From NCBI RefSeq assembly GCF_002443255.2, contig NW_019211457.1, positions 43,051,119 through 43,115,118 on the forward strand: a stretch of 64,000 nt of DNA, written 5' to 3'. Shown here piece by piece: positions 39,694 through 53,093 of the stretch; position 1 is the stretch's first letter, and the number at the start of each line of letters is the position of its first letter. The position numbers and the translations under genes are program-made. This stretch comes from Varroa destructor. Lineage: Eukaryota; Arthropoda; Arachnida; Mesostigmata; Varroidae. Below the pieces are notes generated by a model, which saw only the letters and a list, made by a program, of their open reading frames with translations, was not told where the DNA came from and searched no databases.

Positions 39694-40640
39694 CTATTTA
39701 CCTATAGACTAGATATCTAAATAGATACTGACCTCCACGTTAGTCTGAGATAAACAGCTATGTATAAGAAACAATATGGGTCGGCCTCGCATGTACACGT
39801 AATAAAATTAAAAGCTATGAGCATGAGATAACGGGCAATGATTTAACAGAGGAGACTACCAACCGAACTAAATAAGTTACCTAAGGGATGCCCTCGCGTC
39901 TAAGGATTCCTTTATACTTCTCATCATTTGCTGAAATGGACTACGATACAGGCAACAGTGACACTTGCGGTGGAAAAAAACCCCGGAACTTCCTTACGCA
40001 AATCGAACCAAATAATGGCAGGTGCAGGGTGCTAATATCATAATCGTCCAACTTACAATGTATCAAAGCGATGACGACCGTTTTACGCTAACATGTCGTC
40101 TTCGTAAGCGCCGGCTCCGTCACTGCATTGCGAGGCGCCATTTTTTCTCGGTAATTCTACGACCGACACACGCGTTAAACACGTGGCTTTTCATAGATGT
40201 TTGCGATACGCCACCTATTGATGTTCGTATACGAAAAGTGAGACGTAGCCGATGTATCTCTATAATTGCCTACGGGGATTGTAAGCGATATTCTGGAAGT
40301 AATATAATTCAAGCGACTCATTTTATTTTTCGCGACTGAGCCACACAAGTTTTAATGAATATATCATTATGAATTAAAAGTTTAAAAGATTCGAAAAACT
40401 TGTAGATATCAAACTAAAATATCACTGATAGTTCTATCGTTTTGACAGACACAACGTAGAAAATAAACGTAGAAAAGAAAAAGAAGCAAGGGCTTTATTA
40501 CAATTGGAGTCAGCTAATTTTTTCACTCATTAGACCCTCGAAAGATTCGTTTGTCGGCACTACCTTACAGTAGCCCTTAAACGTTCTTTTTCCTTCGGGC
40601 CGCCTTCTCACCGCTTCCAGTCTTATATTATATATGAAGA

Positions 40641-40668
40641 GTGTGTGTGTGTATGTGTGTGTGTGTGT

Positions 40669-40752
<84 letters not shown>
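40641..40752. repeat. (GT)n microsatellite, about 112 nt
   Basis: A GT run with three interruptions (GTAT near 40651, GTCT near 40671 and a GTGG near 40714). On the minus strand it yields a Thr-His run in an open frame that is not a gene. Confidence 0.97.
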
Positions 40753-40753
<1 letters not shown>

Positions 40754-43700
40754 TATATCCGAAGTGGTAATTTTTCTAGTTTGTAATTGTCTTGTGAATC
40801 GTTACTAGAATGATTCTCTTTAAGCGACTCCAAAGATAAACGCCATATTCCACGAACGTCAAGTGATCCTGGTATGTTAAACAAATAGCACAATCTGTTG
40901 GAAACACGACTTGCCAGTTGTATATTAATAAAAGAAACAAACCTTTGCCGCAATTGTTATCCATAGATCTTAGTGAATTCTCAAAACTAGACTACTGTTA
41001 CGCCACGCCATCTTTCGCTATTACTTAATGAAGCGACTCGATAGGGGCCGGCCGGCCTAAATTTTCTTCTACCACTACAATGCTATCTTCTTTTTATTTC
41101 ATCTGAATATGGAATATGCAGAACTTCACGATCCTTACGATCTGTTCGTAGCATACTGAAATAGTCAGGGTTTCTGTCGGCCGTGTGAGCCGTAACGATT
41201 CCAGCATGCAAAACACGTACCTTGCAGAACAAAATTGTGCAACAGAACTTACTAACACGTTATCGTTCATATTCCTCCAGCAAAATCGTCATTTAAACCT
41301 GTTATCCAGCAATGAAGACTGACGGCTGTGAAAAATTTTCGAAGTTATGGACATTTGGCTCCTTGTAAATTTCAACCATGTGTACACTTGACCGCAACGT
41401 GTAGTCGGTTAGCCGAAATAGCAGTAGTAACAGCGGCAACAGCGAAGTATCCCGAAAGGCGAAGGAGCTAGAACAAAAGTATTAAAGAAAAAAAAAAAGC
41501 CACCAGCGTTGTTGTTTGTAACAACCTGTTTTCATATCCTTAAACAACATGAGTTTCTTTCAAGAGGGGAACCGGCTGGGCTGCTAGTTTTAAAGTGGCT
41601 GTATTTTGTAAGCATAACCGGTAGCTTTACTAAAAACAGCTAGCACTATTGCACCACATGCTGTGCGCTTAACGAATACAGGGAGAGTGCCTGATACTGC
41701 TCTTATGCTTGCCTATTTGATATTACGTAGCTAATCAGCAGTAAGGTCAAACGCAGTCGTTCCTCTCAACGGTACCTATAAGGTGGAGTGCATAAATGCA
41801 GGTCGTACTTGTCGATTTTTCTGACGACTAATGTTTTTTTTTTGTTTTTAATTACACCTGTTATCATCTTAGTAATGGATGTAAGAAAGATTCGATAACT
41901 CAGCGCGTTAGTCGTCAGTGCCTTTTGTAATTTTAGCGTTGTCCTGATAAGTGTGGCTTCCTGCTGACGGAGATTACTCAGTCAGTGGATGCCTTCTATA
42001 CGTGTACAGTCTGATGCGTAATATTTCAATTGTTAGCTGATCGTTTGCACAGTTACGTGTTGGTGTGTATTATTTTGGCAATTTACGCAAGTCAAAGCGG
42101 TCCATCGATTGAGTAGCTTAACACTTAAAAGGACTATTGCTCACGTTAGTATTATATTTTGGCAATCAATGCCGTATCACGTAATTATCTTATCTCGAAT
42201 ATTGTCTACGTACAGAGCACCAAAGTGGCAATTAGCTAAGTCGCTACTTTAGACCTAGTGCTCTTCAGATCTATAGCAATGCCCGTGGCGCCATAATATA
42301 TGCTAGATCGATTATATGATCACCTCTTGTTTAGATTTGGTCACTGCGTTACAATTGCCTACTGTTTTTTCACACAAACATAAACAAAATGCGTTCATTA
42401 GTTAGTACGTAGAGGATTCCTAGTTAGTAGAAACACTTGCCATCGACTATCGAATAGTCCAAAACCAAACGCCGACTGAGATTTTTTGCTGTTGTTGAGG
42501 CCGAAAACGGAGGACAGAATAAGTAGTATATTATACCAAAATCGTATTTCCAATTGATTTTTAATCTTTATTAAATTTACAACAAATCGATTAGATTGGT
42601 ACTAACGCTGTTTGGACGGACGTTTTGTATGGTTTTAGAAATCGGCCATAGCAAAAATTGTACGGTCGAGCTACTTTCAGTTTCTAACACAGCCTATAAA
42701 ATTGATGCATTTGTTTAAGTCGTCTGGTCTGAGTCGATTTCGGCGGTATCGACTTCCGCCGTTGCTAACTACAGCGACCTTCGTAGATGTGACATACTTG
42801 GTCGCGTCGTAAGTTGTAATCTATAGGCTACTCGATAAGCCTTGCCCCTTTCTTCCGACTCATTGTGGAATACGGAACTTTTACGATGCGTCAAGTCGTA
42901 CTTGTTCCATTCACAGTTCGTAAGTGACTGTCCGTCTCGTACTGAAACCGGTTCGTTGAAATCGGCAGCTTTTTCAAGAAGCAATGCTATCTTCCGACAA
43001 CGAAGAGCAAGTAAACTGGGTATTTCGATATAAACAGCATGAGTAAGGAAAGGTCCGAGGTATTTGATTACATATCAGGATAACTACAGGACACATGGTG
43101 TCAACATAACGTTACCTCCTTTTTGAAGGTAAAAAAAAATTTTTCTTTCTGCTTTTTGTTCTGAGGATGAATAAAGTTTTCATGCAAAGATTTGTAGTTT
43201 GATTTGGGTGCAAGATGTTTACTCTAGAGTATGTTAGGTATGAGTTCTAAGCAACGTCGCAGACTTTTCTACGGGAGTGCGCTCAGAGGACTTCTTCCAT
43301 ACTTCATTGTACCATTCATGATATACTTTGCCTAAGTGGAAAATTTTATTTCGGATGACCGGCAGTCAGCTACGTCGACATTTTTTCACCTCCGGTAAGC
43401 AAGGACCTTAAAGTAGTTAACAACTGCGTTGCAGGGCCATATGCTGAGTAAATTTTTTGCAAGATTTTTCAAGGTTCACGTATATATCGTATAAGGCAAA
43501 GAACAAAACATCCTCGTTAGGTGTTTTCTCAAGAAAGCCACCCAACACCAAAACGACGTTACTTAGGGGCATTTCACTAGTTTAGCTGATCGATAGCCAA
43601 CAGCCGTTCGAAACAATTACTCAATCAACACTTTCACAATCAGCTTAATAATTGTTCGAGCGTTTTATTCTTATTTTACGAGGTTTTTTTATGTTATCGC

Positions 43701-43993
43701 CCTCACTTAGCAAGAAGCAGGAATCATTATCGCTCATTAGATTAAATTGGTCTCTCTTCGTTCGCTTTTTGCTGCCCTATTGTTTTTAGGTTCAAACGGA
43801 CTAATCGAGTAAGTTACATATTGGAAGTCAAATTATAAACAAAAAAAACAAACGGGTGAATGTTTAATAGAAATATTCCCATCAGGTCCATAATGATTTC
43901 GATGTTGTATTTACAGCTCTAAATAACCAATTGAAAGTCATTTGCTCAAAAAAAAGACATCCACCGTGTCAAGTACCGCCAGGTCACCAATAC

Positions 43994-44009
43994 ATATATA
44001 TATATATAT
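43994..44009. repeat. (AT)n microsatellite
   Basis: Uninterrupted alternating A and T, followed by CTAG. Confidence 0.95.
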
Positions 44010-46390
44010 CTAGATTTAACATTCAGCGTTCCCGCTGTTCCTTTCGGAAAAGGATTTTTACTCGAGGATGCTCCAGAACTTAATTACGTAATAAGTTGTT
44101 GATGTTGGTTCATCCGACTGGCACTTGGTAACTTGGACAAGATGCGACTTTCAACTAGCTGTTGCTTTAAACCAAGCTGAGACGGGGTCTAATTTCTAAG
44201 AGATCGCACCTCCCTGACTATCCATTGCCGCTGCTGTCACTGTCGATCGAGTAACTATGTCGAGGCAACGACACATACTGCGTGGAATAACGAGGAAAGC
44301 GCTAGGCAGAGAAGCGACTATTTAAAATCAGCGCAGCAAAATAGGAACTAAGGGTATCTTGATAACTGTCGAAGATCTGCGTCGCTATCGATGGCGACAT
44401 TACTTCCGAGATACGAGGTTACGAGAGAGTTACGCCCATGGCTCCTGGCGCTTCATGAAGACAGTGAGGGGAAAGGCTATCTTCACAAATACATGCGAAG
44501 TCTACGTAGCTTGTCTAGACAGTTGTACCATTATACAGGGTAGTGAGTGTCTGTTTGTTCGTTATTGCGTCAGTGACAATGTGTAAACAATAAGGTCGCT
44601 TTTGAATACCGCCTTACAGATTTCGTGTATTAGTTGCCCACGGTTTAAATGCACTTGGAACGCTCGACTCTGTTTTTATTCCACGAATCGCTTGAAATCG
44701 TAAACACAACAGCAACGGCTACTTTGCGCAAGGCTTTTTTTGCCTAAAAGCATGCATATTTACCGAACAGCTTCATAGGCAGCACGTATGTCCAGTATTT
44801 GCCATTAATAACTATCTCAACAATATATCTATGAAATGAACTTTTTGAACGGAAAAGATTTCATGAGAACACAGATCGAGTCTTTTGCTCGACCCGATAC
44901 CAACAGGTACCATCTTTACCCAGAACTGAATTTTTCGGGAGTGTGTGTTATTCTGTTGGAAACATTTACTAAACACTTACATAAAGCAAAACTTGTTTAT
45001 TCAGCCACCTGATAAAACTTGCCCATAGAGTTCGTTTAAAGCAACAGCCTAAAAAGGGGCTAGCACGACACAGTTATCACCGATATAGAGCGGCTGTGAT
45101 GTCATTGCAGTTGCTATTAGCTGTGCGATATCGCTCCGATCATTGCCCCTCCCGAATTTTGGTACTATTGCAACACATTAGATGGATACTGAAAGTGACA
45201 CCAGCGATTAGTTTAATGCAGTAGGGGGTTGTTTCGTATTGCTCGTAGCCCTGTGCTCGCCTTTGCTCCATGAACTGAATGAATGATAATCGTTTGGTCA
45301 GCCATCTGACCTGCCTGCGATCCCTTATCTCTTGTTTATCCATAGCGAATTGGGAGAACATAACTAGTATCTGCAGGCAGCAACGAAACGACACCTATGT
45401 CTGTATGTACGTGTGTACGTTTTGTGTTATGCCTTTCATCTTGTAAGCGACTTTCCGCGTGCAATCGATGATAGTGGAAGAACAAGGTGAAGCTAACCAG
45501 TGTGATCGAACAGCTTGACGAAAGTGCTCTACCGTCTGAGACGCTTTACCGTCACAATCATAGTGAAATGGCATAGCAATAGCAGCTAAAAGCGGCCACC
45601 ATCATAGCCGTGATGAAAAAGGCGGCGATGGCGTTGATTCGAATGGTGCACTCAGACGCACCGCCGATTCCTCAAGTAGTGCCTCTACGTTCCCACGAGC
45701 CTTGCTGAACCGCTTCCAATGGAATCAGGCAGTCGCCTGCTGGCCAGTAACATGAGCGCATTCAAGAACGGACACCCGTTGTTGTATGCTATGGCAAACG
45801 TTAGTGGGTCTTCCACGTTCTACTTTCAATGCAAGTCCAGGGACTATGGATAAACACGCAAACACGAACGGGGCAGTTTCTGGCAACCGTGGAAGGAACT
45901 AGCGGGGTAACAATGAAACCCTAGTTTTTTTCTGTTCGTATAATAATAAGCCTGTTTTATGGATACTCGTAATCTTTTTGGTGGTCTATACCCATTGATC
46001 ACACGAACATGCCAGTCGCCGCATGGAAACAACACGATAATAGGAATCATTGAAACCAGAGGGGAAAGTATGTGCTGTGATATTGTTTTTACTAAACATT
46101 ACAGCCTCAATAAACAACGACTGAGTGTTAACGCGACGTGTCGTTGATGCAGGAAAATCGTATGAGTAAAGTCACCGCCAACGCGCGTGTCGTATTGAAC
46201 AATTCGTTGTCTGTCTGCAAATTGATATCAGACTGCCGGACGGAAGTTAAAGGCCAGCCCTACTACCTGGTACATTCGTTTGAAGCCGATCAATACATGA
46301 GACTATGTTTGGCCAACAAATTTAGCCTAAGCGATAACTTGGTGTTAAGCAGGCCAGTTTTTCCAATAAATTACAACGAATATCACAATA

Positions 46391-46392
<2 letters not shown>

Positions 46393-46426
<34 letters not shown>
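46393..46426. repeat. Compound (AT)n(AC)n microsatellite
   Basis: About thirteen AT units pass directly into four AC units. Confidence 0.95.
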
Positions 46427-49400
46427 TTTGAAGTTATTCATATTTTGCCTGCTCGGACGTTATACGGCATCGTTTACGAACGTAAGGATTCTCCCTACGT
46501 TTAACAAATGTTGTTAGTACATATTGCTTTCGACTATAGATTACTATTTATTTGATCCGCTACTGTGACAGGGTGAATTTAGTGATGAGTCGAAAGACGA
46601 TCAAATAAAATGTTGAAAAAAGTAGTACCAAAATATGATAATGAATCATATCCCTAATAATACGGTACGCGTAAATAACTAAACTTATAGGAATCGAACA
46701 TTTCTATATTCTATCGCAAGTTTTGTCTTGCATTTCCATATGTACCAAGAGATCTTTCAAAATTAGTAAAAACTAACCACCTCACGATGTTCCCCGTATC
46801 GTCACAACGAACGTTGAAGGATCACCGAAACATCTTGATATCCTAGCTTAAAGTGCGTCACAAGCTTTATCTCTGAAATTATACCGACGATTTGTGGACG
46901 AATTTCTTTACTGCCGTGAGCAGAAAAAGCCCGTGTCGAACAGTCGCTGCTTAAAACCTTATAATTATCATATTATTAAATTTCTTCTTACGTACCGTTT
47001 TTTGTGTCTACTCGCCACTGTTCCCGGTGCCGCTCAGTGGCCAATAAACTATTCACAGTAGAAGTCGTCTGAAGAATATCTCTTGCTTTAAAGTGGACTG
47101 GCCTAAACTCTTCGTCGTAGGCTCTCGGAAACGAACACTTCATAGACAGTTACTCAGTATATTTGATGAACCGGATAGATTACGCATTGTGCCCTTAGCC
47201 ACGCGGAGAAGTAAACATCCGATCAAACAAGAGCTATATTTTGTTCTACGGGCACGATACTCCTACACGTAGTGTCTATATTTATGCACGCAGGGTAGAA
47301 GACAAAAGAAGCCTCTAAGCAAAAAGGGTCCGACGTAGAAAAATTGAACTACTGAATCGTCGCTGACTAGCCAAACGCGGTAATTAAATGTAGACTTGAC
47401 TCCTGATTCGTTCTCCATCCGCTTTGTTACACTTTGCGGTAAACACTTTGCTGTGTAATTTCTACGCTGAGCCAACACCGTCGGTGTGCGTAATGGCGCC
47501 TGAGCACAATTGAGCGCATTGTTTACTCGTAGAGCCGATCAGAGTAATTGATCGATCGACGGATTGTGTACTGAACTGATGTGACACTAAAAAAGGCAAA
47601 ACTACTCTGTATACTGCGTCCGGCCATGACTGTGTCAGTGGATGGTCCTACGCAGTACCTTTCTCTGGAAATCGTCAGATTATCTGAATTCAGTTCGAAT
47701 TAAGGAGCTACGAAGAAAAGTTGCAATGCTTCTTTTCCAGACGGCTGACTCGCTACTCGAAAGCTGCTGAGAATTGAAAATAACGTCACTACGTCGTAAC
47801 TTGCTTGGCCCTGTTCAATACGTGGCCGGCGAACAACGTCATCACCAAAAGTTTGCCATCGATAGAAACGTAGCTAGCTACAATTGGGTAAATGTATGAG
47901 TATGTCTGACCTCGTCACTGCCCAATATATTATACGGAATAATGTATCTGAACTAATGGCTCGAAGAAATGTAGCAACTTGGCGGTAAAGGGTAGCTATG
48001 CGTGCAGTTACTTCGACCCCCTTCTGCTAAAAAAAACTGGTATAACACCATCAGCCAGTACATTTATCAGTATTAGTCTGGACACGAAAGCCTCTACTGT
48101 GTCGTCGTGCCTTACGTGCTGTGCACGCATTCCATAATTATTACAATAATCATTTACTATTACCATACACGCGCTATTTAGAAGCTAGATAGAGGCAAGA
48201 TAGGCAATATGGGCGGATTGACGCTCACACAGGCTGTATCGTCGCGTCTACTTTTAACAGTCCTCGAAATACGACCTGGCCATTAAAAAATTCAATTCTT
48301 TTTCGTGAGATTTTATCCACCGTTATGTCGCAACGTCATCGTTATGTACGAACGTAAAGGTGTTCCCACACAAGCTGTTTGAAGCAGGTTCTGTTTACGA
48401 CAAGTTGATCGAATCCGTAAATTGATCCTAGCTGAATTGAGCCTGAGCTGGCCCCTTCGATGCCCAATGAGTGGTAGTCTGTAAATTATCTGGGTATTCC
48501 CTGGCATTTCCTCGATTTACATACTAATGACTAACGCTCTGCAGGTGTTGGATAGTTGAAATTCTCATGTCCGGATCTATTACACTGCGTAATATTTGCG
48601 TACGCAGCCATTTATCTACTACCTGATCACAAGTCCAACACGTTAATGACTCGAGAGTGTCGATGCCATCTTCGAACAGTCACGCTAGTTGATATTATCA
48701 CAAGCGTTATCAACGCCAGTAGTGATATGAATCGTACATGATAACAGCGTGATTTTTCCAATCGATAATTTCGTCCCCTTTTCGTGACGCTACGCAGTGA
48801 AAACTGATGATCAGCTAAACGCGTCTGTGGTCTTGAGTGGCTAACGCCTCCACCAACCCCGTCATAGATTGTTACCATCATCGATCAATCCTTTCCATTT
48901 CTAATGAGCGTACGCTGCCTTAACGGGCCAGTCCGCGAACACGCTATATGGCCTGGGTGCACGAAATGTCCCAAAAAATCGTTATTTATCAATACTTACA
49001 AAAAATACGGCAATGGCCAGACTGTTCATTGTTGACTTTTGACCGTTTGCTTGGCCGTGTAGCCGTCCTACTCAGCGCAGTGTTGCTTCGATGAAGGGAC
49101 TTGGCGCCCGACGAGACGTTTTTCGAATGGTATAGAATATGCGGTGTGACACGATGTGTCATTGTGACGTCTCCGCCAGCGCTATAACAGTACGCGCAAC
49201 TGCAGGTGCGACCTATCTCGTGACCCAATCGATTCCGTAACGATTTGCCCGTAGCTAATAAAAGGAGAACACGAAGAGACGCGCTTTGAGAATGCTATTT
49301 ACCATCCAGCTACGGTGCCAGGTGCACAGTTTGTCCGCCCGTCACGATTGAACGTTGCCGCTAGAACGGTATATCTCTATTTCGATGCGAATCCTATACT

Positions 49401-50106
49401 TGTACGCCGTCAACCTATTGACGGTAACCATTATTGTTGATATTATAGTCTAGTAGGTGATTTGTCATTGAAGCGACATCATCTGTTCGAGTTGTCCTGA
49501 GAAGACTGTCCAGTAGCGAAGAAACAAAATGATTAAAACAGATCTACAATTGACGACGAAGAACAGCCCTGTTGCATTAGAGATGGGTGGCACGTTTTAT
49601 AGATTCATTCGCACGCGTTTCCATTCATTAACATTTCCCCCTAATGACCGCCAGTAGTAGAGTTGTCTAATTGATAAATGTATTGAAATTTTACCGCACG
49701 AACATTAATCATCACCTGTATTCGATGCAGTCTATCGCTACTTCTCGGCGGGTAGATTGGCGAAGTCGATTGCTCTGTCCCTGATACATGGCGTAATCGC
49801 TCTTTGATAGCGTGTTACCCGATTCGACGTATCTCATGTACGTCGGCTTTTCGATAATCTCCACATATGATATGGCCTTTTCGTAGATTGCTTCTGGTCA
49901 GAGTATTGCACTTCTGAAACTGTGTACTGAAAAAAAAAGTGCTTTGTTAGATTTTCTTCTTTTCGATATAGGGATTGTGGCCAAGACAACGGTGCTTAAC
50001 GTCAATAGAGTCTTGAATTAACTGACCCATTAGAATATGCCCAGTTCTGTTGAACGATCGGGCTCGTTTATACGGCGACTCACCAACCAAAATGATAAAG
50101 GCACTG

Positions 50107-50124
50107 TTTTTTTTTTTTTTTTTT
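50107..50124. repeat. T18 homopolymer
   Basis: Eighteen T bases, then G and five more T. No SINE or processed pseudogene body was recognised beside it. Confidence 0.9.
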
Positions 50125-51846
50125 GTTTTTCATCTTCACGATGTATTTTGCGTTTAGTCTATCTGAAGCCTAAAGCAAAATAGTTCGAACTATACCGAGC
50201 GTTTTAAAAAGTAAATTTCGCAACAACTGCCGATAAATTCGATCCTTAGTCATACTGAACAGACAACACTGCGGGTATAGGGGACGCCACCGCAATTGCG
50301 GGCGATTCTAATCTGATAAACAATCTCATCAACGCTATTTAGAAATCGATCGGGATTTAATGCGTTGTCCAAAAATAGATACAACTGTTCGGTATCCTGT
50401 ACACACAACAGTCAGTGTTATAATGAATCATAAAAAATCGTGTTTACGATATGGGGGACGGGGGGGGGGATACGTTCCCTGGATTATCGAGATTATACGG
50501 TCATTTGTTGATGGCAGGAAAATTAAAGAAAGCCTGTCGTGCTTCGCAGAAGAAGATTTTCCTCAGCTAAGGAAAAAATCATTTGAAGCTCAAAACTATA
50601 TATTTATTCTTGCTTTTATAGACGAGAAGTTGATGGCACAGTGGCGAGCACGATACCACCTCACATATGAGGCGAAGCAGTTGAAATCAAATTAGAAGCG
50701 CCACCTTAATCTACATGGAATCTACACTTCTGATATTTGACTGATTGGCATTGAAACAGTTTACTTGACCCATTTGCATTGTTTACTCCTTGGTCACAAT
50801 AATGCCAGAGGGACACGGCATAAGTTTCGTTGAAACCTTAAACCCTATAGGATTTTTTTTACTATGCTACAGGCGGTTCAAAGCAGATTCCCATTTAGAT
50901 TCCACAGGTCGTATTCTATCGTACGGTGCATTCAGCTTAAAGAAATAATGAATGCTTTCTGGCATATAGGAAAGCAAAACACACCTGACACTTGTACACT
51001 AAATAATGTTTTACAGGTTACTGCAAGATATGTAAAAGTTGTTGATGTGTTCTTCTACAATAGTATAAAGCCATATATCAAAAGTGTTTATGAAAGTTGA
51101 AGAACTTTAGCTTCGTGCGTTCTGCATCGGCTGGGTGTAGTTCCAACCTATTAACATGTGTTAAAAAAGATGAGTCAACAGGTTTATTCCAAAACCTGGG
51201 GGTTTAGTAAGTCGAGGCTGTTTCCATCCACGGCTATTCACACAGAGTTTGGCCCGTACTTAGAAGATGGTTTACCACATCCTGCTGATGCCCCACATGT
51301 GCAAAAATATCTCGTTGTCTGTTTACAAACAAAAAACACTGGCAAGTATCTCTAGTAGACATATGTTTTCAGCCTGCTTGGCCTATGATACCATGTTACA
51401 TACCGTCCTTCTTGCGTCATGTCAACGTAGCGTTGTCTGTTTGCTGTTGGCCATTAAGCTTGCACCCGAAGCGATAAATAGATGTCTCTTGTATACGCTC
51501 GAAGAGAAGTGGCGATGGCGAAAAAAAACATACATGACTTTTTCTTCTTTTTGTTCATATATAATAACGCCGTTTTTATCAGATGGCTGATTTTATGCAG
51601 TTACACAAGATCTCCAGGAAAAACATCTACTAAATTTTAATTGTCCCCATATAAAAACAATGACAATAAAGTTGTCTATTTCCTTCATTGCTGTTAACCT
51701 TGCGTTGTATTTTATTATGGGCTTCATATTAATTTGACAATATGAAAACTGGTCGTGATATCTCAATTATGTACACAAAACTGATCTCACTCATAATTAA
51801 CATGCTTTGTCATTTTCAATCTGTCATTTCAGATTAAACATTTTGG

Positions 51847-51906
51847 ATGCATGAGGATGAAGACACCGGGCTACCGGCCGCTAACCGGAGGCGGTCCCGA
51901 CAGTGA
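51847..51906 (+). other. Out-of-frame upstream start overlapping the glycosyltransferase
   Basis: An ATG four bases before the annotated start opens a 19-residue frame that ends at TGA 51904-51906, inside the main coding region in another frame. Both this ATG and the 51851 ATG have T at -3. The in-frame ATG at 51857 has A at -3 and is the better initiation context. Initiation here would have to be bypassed for the enzyme to be made. Confidence 0.5.
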
Positions 51907-53029
51907 AGAGTCGTTATGCCGCTTGTCTTACCTGTATAAATTGTTGTTTCTTCTCGTTATGGCCGTACTCTTTGTACAGTATTCGAGCAATGTCTTGATG
52001 GTTCGATCGCCACAGGTGTCGTGGGTAGTGTCAGAGGTTGTCTATAACGTTAAGCCCACAGAGCCCAACAATAGCTCGCGCGGAACGGCTTCCACTGGCA
52101 ATGAGACATCCCCTTTGTCCAATCAAAGCCGGATCAAAAATGAAACATGCGCAATTCTTTGGCAACACCTTAACAATAGGAATTCGACCTTGTGTTCAAA
52201 TGAGACGGTCACACGAAGATGTCCTTTGATTCCGCCACGACTAGTCGGACCCATGAAAGTGTTTACAGACAACATCTCCTTTGAGGACCTCGAGGCGTTA
52301 CATCAGGACGTCGAATTGGGCGGCAAGCACCGGCCTAGCGAATGTATAGCCCGCTATAAGGTTGCCATCATTGTGCCATACCGCGAACGGGAGGAGCACC
52401 TTCGTAAGCTTCTACACAATTTGCATCCGATGCTGAAACGACAACAGCTTGACTATGAGATTTTCGTTGTGGAGCAAAATGGCATGTACCGGTTCAACCG
52501 GGCAAAACTTATGAACATTGGCTTCCTTGAGGCGAGCAAGCTGAACGATTTTGAATGCTTCATTTTCCATGACGTCGATCTCATACCAGAGGACGATCGA
52601 AATCTCTATTCGTGTCCTGACCAGCCGCGTCACATGTCCGTAGCTGTGAGCACAATGAAATATAAGCTTCCATACGCGAATATATTTGGTGGAGTGTCGG
52701 CCCTCTCGAAAAAAGATATGCGAACGGTCAACGGCTTCTCGAACGAATTCTGGGGTTGGGGCGGGGAGGATGACGACATGTCCGCGCGAATCCGCTATCA
52801 CAAACTCAAGATCACTCGGTATCCAGCTAGCATTGCGAGGTACAAGATGCTCAGTCACAAGAAGGACACACCCAACCCCGAACGGTATCGCTACCTTAAA
52901 CGAGGCCGATTACGCTATCGGACTGACGGTATCAACAGTTGCAAGTACAGGGTGCTCAATATTGTTTTTAAGAAGCTCTACACGTGGATTCTGGTCGATG
53001 CATTGCCGCCACAAAAGAAAACGAAGTGA
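51851..53029 (+). CDS. beta4GalNAcTA: Beta-1,4-N-acetylgalactosaminyltransferase (beta4GalT family), type II Golgi enzyme
   Basis: 392 residues, intact. It transfers a sugar from a UDP donor to terminal GlcNAc in Golgi glycans. Residues 1-27 are cytoplasmic and about 28-50 form the signal anchor. A stem with six NxS/T sites (73-119) follows. The catalytic domain runs from about 124. Motifs: VPYRERE (175-181), FNRAK (215-219), FHDVDLIPEDDRNLY (239-253), FGGVSAL (279-285), WGWGGEDDD (301-309). Mn ligands by family alignment: Asp243, Met333, His336. Disulfide cysteines: C124-C165 and C236-C255, spaced as in bovine B4GALT1. Residue 278, equivalent to bovine Tyr289, is Ile, which in this family favours UDP-GalNAc. 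The exon starts at 51833 after TGTCATTTCAG and its frame is open to that acceptor, so extra N-terminal codons are possible. The coding part is otherwise unspliced. The first AATAAA I see downstream is at 54884. A choice between the A and B paralogue names is not firm. Confidence 0.93.
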   Translation: MRMKTPGYRPLTGGGPDSEESLCRLSYLYKLLFLLVMAVLFVQYSSNVLMVRSPQVSWVVSEVVYNVKPTEPNNSSRGTASTGNETSPLSNQSRIKNETCAILWQHLNNRNSTLCSNETVTRRCPLIPPRLVGPMKVFTDNISFEDLEALHQDVELGGKHRPSECIARYKVAIIVPYREREEHLRKLLHNLHPMLKRQQLDYEIFVVEQNGMYRFNRAKLMNIGFLEASKLNDFECFIFHDVDLIPEDDRNLYSCPDQPRHMSVAVSTMKYKLPYANIFGGVSALSKKDMRTVNGFSNEFWGWGGEDDDMSARIRYHKLKITRYPASIARYKMLSHKKDTPNPERYRYLKRGRLRYRTDGINSCKYRVLNIVFKKLYTWILVDALPPQKKTK

Positions 53030-53093
53030 TGTATCACACCGAAGTTTATGACTAGGGGAATCAGCCGGACAGCTGAATGGCAGAAGGAACACT

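Larger units (their letters stand above)
39418..51832. other. Non-coding stretch before the glycosyltransferase
   Basis: No recognised gene. This may be 5' intron of the glycosyltransferase, since its coding exon begins at a splice acceptor. It holds the large GT microsatellite, TA tracts and one imperfect hairpin. Confidence 0.55.

Noticed and set aside
40510..40953. 147-codon minus-strand open frame with Thr-His runs
   Set aside because: Its length comes from translating the GT microsatellite. No domain or homology is visible either side.
52412..52858. 148-codon antisense open frame
   Set aside because: It is a shadow of the glycosyltransferase coding region on the other strand.
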